Assembly: GCA_028701945.1 (NCBI GenBank)
Contig: JAQVPT010000083.1
Location: 1 to 11,413 of the forward strand
Source: Bacteroidales bacterium
Lineage (GTDB): Bacteria > Bacteroidota > Bacteroidia > Bacteroidales > ML635J-15
DNA length: 11,413 bases
Direction: 5' to 3'
In this document: positions 6,175 through 11,413 of the stretch, in pieces
How the letters are laid out: every line of letters begins with the position of its first letter
How positions within the stretch are numbered: position 1 is the stretch's first letter
The notes under the pieces: model-generated
What the model was told of the DNA's origin: nothing
Databases searched by the model: none
The model's input: only the letters and a program-made list of their open reading frames with translations
Made by a program: the position numbers and the translations under genes

Positions 6175-7047
6175 ATGAAATTATTAGAATTCATAGGTTT
6201 CAGAATATTAGTAGCAATGTTTTCCATTGTTCCTTTTTGGATTCTATATATTTATTCTGACTGTCTATATTTTTTACTTTACCACGTTTTTGGTTATCGC
6301 AAAAATGTTGTTATCGCAAATTTAAAAATGTGCTTCCCCGATAAAACAGACAATGAGATTAAGAATATCGGCAGAAAATTCTACAAGCATCTATCAGACA
6401 TCACCTTAGAGTCAGTAAAAGGGATGAGCATTCGCGAAAAAACATTAAAAAAACATTATATAATTAAATATCAAGAACTTGCGAATAAGTATTTTACTGA
6501 AAACAAATCAATTTTATGTCTCACCAGTCATTACGGAAATTGGGAATATGGTATTTTGGGTACAAACAATTCCATAAAACATCAAACCATAGCATTATAC
6601 CTACCTTTAACCAATAAATACAGTGAACGCTACGGATTAAAGAGGCGAAAACGTTTTGGGATGAAAATGGTAGAAGTACAAGAGACTAAGAGCATTTTTA
6701 ATCCTCCGCCATCCTCGCCTGTTGCAGTAATTATGGCTGCTGACCAAAGTCCATCAAATCTTGAAAGAGCAATATGGGTAAACTTTTTAGGAGTCGAAAC
6801 AGCTTGTTTACATGGACCAGAGGTTTATGCAAAAAAGACAGGAATGCCGGTGGTATATTTAAAAATATCGAAATTAAAACGAGGATATTACAGCCTTGAA
6901 TTTGAAGAATTAATAAAAAATCCCGAAAAATGCGAACCAAATGAGATTACAAACGTATATTTTAAACGTTTAGAGCAAGATATAAAAGACCAACCAGAGT
7001 ATTGGTTATGGTCGCACAGAAGATGGAAACATAAAAAAGATAATTAA
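6175..7047 (+). CDS. Lipid A biosynthesis acyltransferase (LpxL/HtrB family)
   Basis: This 290-residue protein has the family's usual length and layout. A hydrophobic N-terminal segment (about 8-40) would anchor it in the inner membrane, followed by YRKNVVIANLKMCFP, typical of LpxL-like enzymes. The catalytic HX4(D/E) motif is His119 to Glu124 in SHYGNWE. A downstream block has ADQSPS (about 190-195), and the C-terminus ends with PEYWLWSHRRWK, a conserved family signature. Enzymes of this type transfer a secondary acyl chain from acyl-ACP to the Kdo-lipid A precursor on the cytoplasmic side. Related Bacteroidota enzymes may act in other acylations, so the exact acyl chain and acceptor are not determined. 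It is first in an operon with the metallo-beta-lactamase-fold gene five bases downstream and has a well-formed promoter. Confidence 0.93.
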   Translation: MKLLEFIGFRILVAMFSIVPFWILYIYSDCLYFLLYHVFGYRKNVVIANLKMCFPDKTDNEIKNIGRKFYKHLSDITLESVKGMSIREKTLKKHYIIKYQELANKYFTENKSILCLTSHYGNWEYGILGTNNSIKHQTIALYLPLTNKYSERYGLKRRKRFGMKMVEVQETKSIFNPPPSSPVAVIMAADQSPSNLERAIWVNFLGVETACLHGPEVYAKKTGMPVVYLKISKLKRGYYSLEFEELIKNPEKCEPNEITNVYFKRLEQDIKDQPEYWLWSHRRWKHKKDN

Positions 7048-7052
7048 ATAAA

Positions 7053-7691
7053 ATGACAAAAATAAAAACCTTTGTTTTTAACGATTTTAGAACAAATTGT
7101 TATATATTATATGATGCTTCTTATGAGGCTGTTATAATTGACGGAGCTGCAAATTCGCACTCAGAGCTAAAGCAAATTGATAATTTTCTCAATGAAAATC
7201 ATTTGATACCAAAATATATCATAAGTACGCATGGACATATTGATCATGTATGTGGCAACTACTATCTTGAATCCCATTTTCGGATTCCAATTTTGATGCA
7301 CAAAGCAGATGATTTCTTTATTGATAACGCTTTGCAACTCGCAAAACAATTTGGATATGCTTTAGAACAGCCCCCAAAAGCCGACAAATATGTCAACGAT
7401 AACGAAATAATCAGATTTGGAGACACTGAATTAGAAGTAATATGTATTCCAGGGCATACTCCTGGCAGTATAGCGCTGTACAATGCAGAAGATAATTTCA
7501 TTATCACTGGCGATGCTCTATTTCGCGAAAGTATCGGACGTACCGATTTGCCTATGGGAAATTATGACCATCTAATGAACAGTATCATGAAAAGACTTTT
7601 TACCTTACCCGACAAAACAGTTGTATTACCAGGTCATGGACCAGACACAACTATAGGAGATGAGAAGAAATACAATCCGTTTTTTAGTTAG
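7053..7691 (+). CDS. Metallo-beta-lactamase-fold hydrolase, glyoxalase-II-like
   Basis: This 212-residue cytoplasmic protein contains the full metal site of the superfamily: THGHIDH (His60, His62, Asp64, His65), His135 in PGHTPGS, Asp154 in TGDALF and His195 in PGHGPDT. The spacing and the block RESIGRTDLPMG match the short glyoxalase-II-like hydrolases found across bacteria, which act on thioesters such as S-lactoylglutathione or related compounds. A C-terminal substrate-binding domain of true glyoxalase II is absent, so the substrate is open. It begins five bases after the acyltransferase stop and is probably co-transcribed, though no functional link to lipid A is evident. Copy B of the intergenic repeat begins at its stop codon. 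Confidence 0.92.
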   Translation: MTKIKTFVFNDFRTNCYILYDASYEAVIIDGAANSHSELKQIDNFLNENHLIPKYIISTHGHIDHVCGNYYLESHFRIPILMHKADDFFIDNALQLAKQFGYALEQPPKADKYVNDNEIIRFGDTELEVICIPGHTPGSIALYNAEDNFIITGDALFRESIGRTDLPMGNYDHLMNSIMKRLFTLPDKTVVLPGHGPDTTIGDEKKYNPFFS

Positions 7692-7778
7692 TATTTGCAA
7701 GAAGACTCCGATAACAGCGTTACGCTTATTATGAAAACAGTCATTTACAAAAGTAAATTCCTTGATTTTCATAATTCG
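7690..7778. repeat. Dispersed intergenic repeat, copy B, with hairpin
   Basis: This is the partner of copy A (5161-5251). The outer stem TTATGAAAA (7729-7737) pairs with TTTTCATAA (7766-7774), nine exact pairs. The inner stem ATTTAC (7743-7748) pairs with GTAAAT (7753-7758) around an AAAA loop. It starts at the stop codon of the preceding gene and could also serve as its transcript end. Bases 7699-7739 are identical to 7987-8027 (copy C). Confidence 0.75.
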
Positions 7779-8127
7779 CAAGCCTTGTTCTCGAAGTTTT
7801 CTTATCAAATACTTGAATTAAAATAAATCCTGACATCCTCAATGCGACCAACTATAAAAATTAGTTTGTAACAACCATAAATTAGGTGGTATTATGTTAT
7901 GGAAAAACCGAAGATGCTGCCACAAACCTATAACACACTTGTATTCAGATAATTATAAAATCTATAAAATTTAGAAAAACGGATTTAAGAAGACTCCGAT
8001 AACAGCGTTACGCTTATTATGAAAACATTGAGTTTAGAAACAGACTTATGTTAGTTTTTTGAAATAAAAACAAAAAGAATGCGTTACGCAATCACAAAAG
8101 ATATTGAGAGATCATCTCAAATACAAG
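7692..8127. other. Intergenic region between convergent genes, carrying repeat copies
   Basis: No supported gene was found in these 436 bases. The region contains repeat copies B and C, a weak inverted repeat around 7867-7901 (TAACA...TGTTA enclosing ACCA...TGGT), and the palindrome TGCGTTACGCA at 8080-8090. It separates the plus-strand hydrolase gene from the minus-strand methyltransferase gene, so two transcripts converge on it. Confidence 0.7.
7987..8027. repeat. Dispersed intergenic repeat, copy C (left half only)
   Basis: These 41 bases are identical to 7699-7739 in copy B and end just after the left arm of its hairpin. The following sequence differs and does not rebuild the right arm, so this copy is truncated or has lost its hairpin. 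The exact identity contrasts with the roughly 75 percent identity between copies A and B, pointing to a recent local duplication. Confidence 0.8.
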
Positions 8128-8892
8128 TTAGCTTTTCTGATATCCATACACAAAATATGTGTATTCTCCATTTTTTATCTGATTAAAAGTTGGCGAATCG
8201 ACAGTTCCAGCAAAATTCAATGCTGTTTTGTGCAAAATTTTGGGAGTAAGTTTTTTAACAAGAGCCTCACGTCTTGGAGAATCACAAATTAGAGACTCTA
8301 CAACATTTTCGTTAATAATTTGCTTGTCTATTTGTTTAAAATTAAATTTCTCAAGTATTTTATGATACTCATCCATTTCATCGGGATATCGAAAGTCGGT
8401 AATCATAAAATATCCACCGGTACGTAAAACTCTATATACTTCAGAAAGAAACTTTTCCATTTGAGGATATCGATGAGATGACTCAACATTAAAAACAATA
8501 TCAAAACTATCATCTTCGAAATTTAATTCTTGTGCATTTCCCTGCTCAAACCTTAATCTCGGTGATTCATAATACAAATTTGCGAATTTCGCAGCTCTCT
8601 GATCTAAATCAATACCTATTGCTGATTTTGGTTTAAACATTTTATTTATATACGCCAAACCCCCGCCACGTCCGCAACCAATTTCCAAGATATCTTTATC
8701 GGCAATTATAATATCTTTAGTTAACCTATGATACAACTGGACAGAGTAACGATTGGGTTCATCCTCTTGATCTAATTCGATGTTGTCATTTTTATCGTGA
8801 TATCCATAGTTCATAAATAGAACTTCTGCATTTTTATCCGCCTTATTAACGTACCAATACCATCCCCTAAATAATAAATCTCGAAAAGCCAT
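8128..8892 (-). CDS. Class I SAM-dependent methyltransferase
   Basis: This 254-residue protein is read from ATG 8892-8890. Motif I is ILEIGCGRGGG (68-78), the acidic ribose-binding residue is Asp95 in GIDLD, and the later core shows QGNAQELNF, then DSFDIVFNVESSHRYP (about 128-143) and VLRTGGYFMITDF. The N-terminal NYGYHD plus RYSVQLYH, together with NVESSH and TDFR, resemble the small-molecule or lipid methyltransferases that include mycobacterial phthiotriol-type enzymes, rather than RNA or protein methylases. No substrate can be named. It is cytoplasmic with no signal peptide. It is transcribed divergently from the potassium channel gene across 114 bases and has a TATCTTTG -7 word. Confidence 0.9.
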   Translation of the reverse strand: MAFRDLLFRGWYWYVNKADKNAEVLFMNYGYHDKNDNIELDQEDEPNRYSVQLYHRLTKDIIIADKDILEIGCGRGGGLAYINKMFKPKSAIGIDLDQRAAKFANLYYESPRLRFEQGNAQELNFEDDSFDIVFNVESSHRYPQMEKFLSEVYRVLRTGGYFMITDFRYPDEMDEYHKILEKFNFKQIDKQIINENVVESLICDSPRREALVKKLTPKILHKTALNFAGTVDSPTFNQIKNGEYTYFVYGYQKS

Positions 8893-8912
8893 ATTTTTAT
8901 AAATTAAGTCGT

Positions 8913-8920
8913 CAAAGATA
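8913..8920 (-). promoter_or_regulatory. Candidate -7 element of the methyltransferase gene
   Basis: TATCTTTG on the minus strand fits TAnnTTTG and ends 20 bases before the ATG. The nearest TTG on the upstream side is only about 14 bases away, so the -33 box is uncertain. Confidence 0.45.
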
Positions 8921-8982
8921 ATCTAAGTTTTAAGCAAAATTAAATAATTGAAAAAAACTTCTAATAATTAGCAAAAAAAGAT

Positions 8983-8990
8983 TAATTTTG
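8983..8990 (+). promoter_or_regulatory. Candidate -7 element of the potassium channel gene
   Basis: TAATTTTG fits TAnnTTTG and ends 16 bases before ATG 9007. No TTG occurs at normal spacing; the closest upstream TTG (8948-8950) is 32 bases away. Confidence 0.4.
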
Positions 8991-9006
8991 AGACTAAATA
9001 AGCTAA

Positions 9007-10074
9007 ATGAAAAACCTCAAAAGAAATTTATTTAAAAATTGGCTGATATGGGGCGCAATAATAAGCTGTTGTTTTTTTGTTTTTCAACTTTTCCTTTTTA
9101 TAGCAGAAAAACAAAACCCTGAAACCAATATAAACAGCTTTGCCGACTCTTTATGGTACGGAATTGTTACACTTGCATCAGTTGGATATGGCGACATGGT
9201 TCCAGTAACAGTTGCAGGAAAATTATTGGGCAGTGTGTTAGTACTCAGCAGTATTGCAATAATGGGAGCATTAATAAGTCAATTTACAAACAAAATCAGA
9301 CAAGTTATGGACAACAAAAAATTAGGATATATGGGAACTAAGTTTAAAAATCACTGCGTAATCATCGGGTGGGATAATTTTGCAATGAATGTTACAAAAT
9401 GGATTTTAGATAGCAGTAAAAAAGTTGCAATTGTAACAGATAACAAGAACGATATTGATTTAATTTACAACAAATTTGGCGACAAAAACGTTTTTGTGCT
9501 TTTTTCTGCATATTCAAATACCGAAAGTTACGAACTATTAAATATAGAGCAATCATCTAGTGTCTTTATTAACTTTAATGATGATTCGGAAACTCTAGTG
9601 CGACTACTAAACACCAAACAAATGTACCCTAATCTTAATTACATAGTATCGTTAAATAATGCTGAACTAAAAGACACATTTCAGGCTGCTGGGGTAACAT
9701 TCTCGATATCAAATCACGAAGTCGCCTCTAAACTTGTGGCAAGTTACAATTTTGAACCCGATGTTGCCTATTTTACCGAAAATATTATGTCCTCAGCAAA
9801 AAACGAAAACGATCATGACTTGGTCGAATTCAAAGTTAATCAGACTAACAAATATTTAAATCAAAAATATATTAACACTTTTATAAGTTTAAAAAAAGAC
9901 TATAACGTTGTTTTAATGGGACTAAGTCGAAAAGAAGATGGTCAATACAATCTTTTCAAAAATCCAAAAGCAGATATTATAATTGAGGAAAACGATTACC
10001 TTATTATCTTAGTTGACGGAAATTCAAAAATTCAATTAGAAAAAGAATTTGGACAAAAAGAAGGTAGAGTTTAA
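9007..10074 (+). CDS. Two-TM potassium channel with cytoplasmic RCK (TrkA-N/TrkA-C) domain
   Basis: This 355-residue protein has TM1 at about 12-33, a pore helix, the selectivity filter TLASVGYGD (55-63) and TM2 at about 69-92, then an RCK N-domain (about 115-235) and a C-domain (about 270-345). It would form a tetrameric inner-membrane K+ channel gated through a ring of RCK domains. The nucleotide-binding loop reads VIIGWDNFA instead of GxGxxG. This recalls the MthK-type channel, whose RCK domain is gated by calcium rather than NAD(H); that ligand is an inference here. An internal RCK start, as MthK has, is not excluded. It is divergent from the methyltransferase, and its stop lies eight bases before the 7-bp repeat array. 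Confidence 0.93.
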   Translation: MKNLKRNLFKNWLIWGAIISCCFFVFQLFLFIAEKQNPETNINSFADSLWYGIVTLASVGYGDMVPVTVAGKLLGSVLVLSSIAIMGALISQFTNKIRQVMDNKKLGYMGTKFKNHCVIIGWDNFAMNVTKWILDSSKKVAIVTDNKNDIDLIYNKFGDKNVFVLFSAYSNTESYELLNIEQSSSVFINFNDDSETLVRLLNTKQMYPNLNYIVSLNNAELKDTFQAAGVTFSISNHEVASKLVASYNFEPDVAYFTENIMSSAKNENDHDLVEFKVNQTNKYLNQKYINTFISLKKDYNVVLMGLSRKEDGQYNLFKNPKADIIIEENDYLIILVDGNSKIQLEKEFGQKEGRV

Positions 10075-10081
10075 AATATTA

Positions 10082-10200
10082 GGTTTGTAGTTCGCGGTTT
10101 ACGGTTCGCGGTTCGCGGTTCACGGTTCACGGTTCGCGGTTTGCAGTTTGCGGTTCGCGGTTCACGGTTCGCGGTTTGCAGTTTGCGGTTCGCGGATTGT
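10082..10200. repeat. Tandem array of seventeen 7-bp units (consensus GGTTCGC)
   Basis: From 10082 the sequence divides exactly into 17 heptamers. The consensus GGTTCGC has variants GGTTCAC, GGTTTGC, AGTTTGC, AGTTCGC and GGTTTAC, with degenerate end units GGTTTGT and GGATTGT. A four-unit block at 10131-10158 is repeated exactly at 10166-10193, giving a higher-order period of 35 bases. The array is far richer in G+C than its surroundings and begins eight bases after the channel stop. Similar GGTT-type intergenic arrays are, to my recollection, common in Bacteroidota genomes; their role is unknown. Confidence 0.92.
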
Positions 10201-10348
10201 TGACCTTTAGCTCGGCAAAGCCAATATGGTTTACAGTTAATGTTTTAAATGACACCTAAAGAAAACTGATAAACAAACCGAAGTTTATATCAAAGACTTT
10301 AAAATATATTTTATTACTTTACGTTGTCATTTTAAAATATATAGTATT

Positions 10349-11413
10349 ATGATTTCTACGATTGTTTGGGTTGGTTTTTCGCAAAGTTTGTTTGCAGCTA
10401 TTTTAGTATCAGCCAAAAAGGATGCTCAAATGCAAGATAAAATACTATCTGCATGGTTGTTTTTACTGTCTTTTGAATTTCTTACCTGTGCAATAGATAT
10501 ATTAATATGGAAAATCCCTTTACTCTCATCGTCGTTTCTACTTTTTAACCCTGCATTTTTTCTTTATATAAAATCGCTCACCGACTCAAAATTTAAACTC
10601 AGAAAAATTCAACTTTTACATTTACTACCATTTTTAACATTTGAAATCGGTGCGTATATGCTAAAACAAAAGTACAATTTGCATAATTTCTTTGAATTTG
10701 ACTCGGCACAATGGTTTCGGTTAGCATTTTCAATAGCATCAGTTATATCATGGATAATATACAACTATCTAAGTAGCATAATGGTTTTTAAACTTCGGAG
10801 AAAACTTGAAAATGAGTTCTCCACAATTTCAAAAGACAAATCACTAAAGTGGTTAGTATTCATTATTGTATTTTATAATATTTTTTGTGCGTTTTCCTTA
10901 GTAGTCGCTGTATTTGCAATTAGCTTACCACACACAGGCATTACTCAATATATTTATAACTATTCTGCACTCTTGGTACTTATCTACATTTTAGGCTTTT
11001 ACGGACTTAGACAAAAGAAGATATTTGTAGCAACAGAAGAGCCACAATCAACCAAATCTAAATATCAGAATTCTGCTCTAAGTCAAGAACGTAAAGACAA
11101 AATCAGTAAAAAAATAATTAACTATATCGAAACTACTCAAGCTTATCTGAACCCAGAGCTAAATATGAATTTATTAAGCGAAAAAATAGATATTCCAAAA
11201 CATCAAATAACAGAAGTGTTGAGTACTGAATTGGAGAAAAATTTCTTTAATTTAATAAATGAGTACCGCGTAAATGCCGTTAAAGAGCTACTAAAAGATA
11301 AAGACACCAACTACTCAATTGAAGGTATAGGATATGATTGTGGTTTTAGCAGCAAATCATCATTTTTCACAGTTTTTAAAAAGTTTACTGGTATGACGCC
11401 ATCCGAATATAAA
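10349..11413 (+). CDS. AraC-family transcriptional regulator with N-terminal multi-TM domain (C-terminus cut by window end)
   Basis: An ATG at 10349 opens 355 codons that run to the window end without a stop. The N-terminal half (about 1-222) has roughly seven hydrophobic segments. After a charged linker (about 223-255), the C-terminal 100 residues form an AraC-type double helix-turn-helix: LNMNLLSEKIDIPKHQITEVL, with phenylalanine-rich NFFNLINEYRVNAVKELL, then SIEGIGYDCGFSSKSSFFTVFKKFTGMTPSEYK split over two helices. The last motif is the family signature, so only a few terminal residues are missing. The architecture is that of membrane-bound Bacteroidota regulators thought to sense an envelope or small-molecule signal and activate nearby genes. 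Target genes may lie downstream beyond the window. The 148 bases between the repeat array and the start contain no clear TAnnTTTG element. Confidence 0.92.
   Translation, partial: MISTIVWVGFSQSLFAAILVSAKKDAQMQDKILSAWLFLLSFEFLTCAIDILIWKIPLLSSSFLLFNPAFFLYIKSLTDSKFKLRKIQLLHLLPFLTFEIGAYMLKQKYNLHNFFEFDSAQWFRLAFSIASVISWIIYNYLSSIMVFKLRRKLENEFSTISKDKSLKWLVFIIVFYNIFCAFSLVVAVFAISLPHTGITQYIYNYSALLVLIYILGFYGLRQKKIFVATEEPQSTKSKYQNSALSQERKDKISKKIINYIETTQAYLNPELNMNLLSEKIDIPKHQITEVLSTELEKNFFNLINEYRVNAVKELLKDKDTNYSIEGIGYDCGFSSKSSFFTVFKKFTGMTPSEYK

Noticed and set aside
6731..6940. Minus-strand ORF inside the acyltransferase gene
   Set aside because: Opposite strand to a well-supported enzyme with conserved motifs over this stretch.
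7167..7808. Minus-strand ORFs at 7167-7349, 7262-7507 and 7626-7808
   Set aside because: They overlap the metal-binding hydrolase gene and repeat copy B; the frame of the hydrolase explains the coding signal.
5161..8027. The three repeat copies as a CRISPR array
   Set aside because: There are only three copies, two of them 288 bp apart and the third about 2.5 kb away, with no regular spacers and no cas genes.
8104..8292. Plus-strand 62-residue ORF
   Set aside because: Mostly antisense to the 3' end of the methyltransferase gene, with no recognisable domain.
9153..9341. Second-frame ORF within the potassium channel
   Set aside because: Same strand but wrong frame across the selectivity filter and TM2 of the channel; a frame shadow.
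10082..10200. Heptamer array as a CRISPR or phase-variable coding repeat
   Set aside because: Units are directly abutting without spacers, and the array lies outside any supported reading frame between two genes.

Overview
The window looks like chromosomal DNA from a low-GC member of the Bacteroidota. The evidence is strong A/T bias, several TAnnTTTG -7 promoter elements with few Shine-Dalgarno-like sites, a lipoprotein whose mature start (Cys-Glu-Asp-Asp-Glu) resembles a Bacteroidota surface-export signal, FN3-like plus DUF1566 architecture, and an AraC-type regulator with a multi-pass membrane domain. No phage, transposase, CRISPR array, rRNA or tRNA was seen.

Layout. 1-3411 (minus strand) is an envelope cassette. 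A complete outer-membrane beta-barrel-like gene (3411-2371) overlaps by one base the start of a 609-residue surface lipoprotein gene (2371-542). Downstream on the same strand a near-copy of the barrel gene begins (398-1, cut by the window edge), so the barrel gene and its promoter are tandemly duplicated. A 45-residue single-TM ORF (3562-3699, plus) diverges from the cassette. 3778-5996 (minus) holds two NlpC/P60 cell-wall hydrolase genes, one with two LysM domains and one lipoprotein, separated by a hairpin-rich 452-bp gap. 6175-7691 (plus) is a two-gene operon: an LpxL/HtrB-type lipid A acyltransferase and a glyoxalase-II-like metallo-beta-lactamase-fold hydrolase. 7692-8127 is noncoding and carries two copies of an intergenic repeat that also occurs between the NlpC/P60 genes. 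8892-8128 (minus) is a class I SAM methyltransferase, divergent from a two-TM potassium channel with a cytoplasmic RCK domain (9007-10074). 10082-10200 is an array of seventeen 7-bp units, followed by a membrane-anchored AraC-family regulator (10349 to the window end, probably lacking only its last residues).

Most of the genes concern the envelope: barrel plus surface lipoprotein, peptidoglycan hydrolases, lipid A acylation and K+ flux. Nothing shows that they form one dedicated system. The points most worth a second look are the identity gradient between the duplicated barrel genes, the dispersed repeat with compensatory changes in its hairpin, and the 7-bp array in which, apart from its outer units, variation is confined to CpG dinucleotides and is always a transition.
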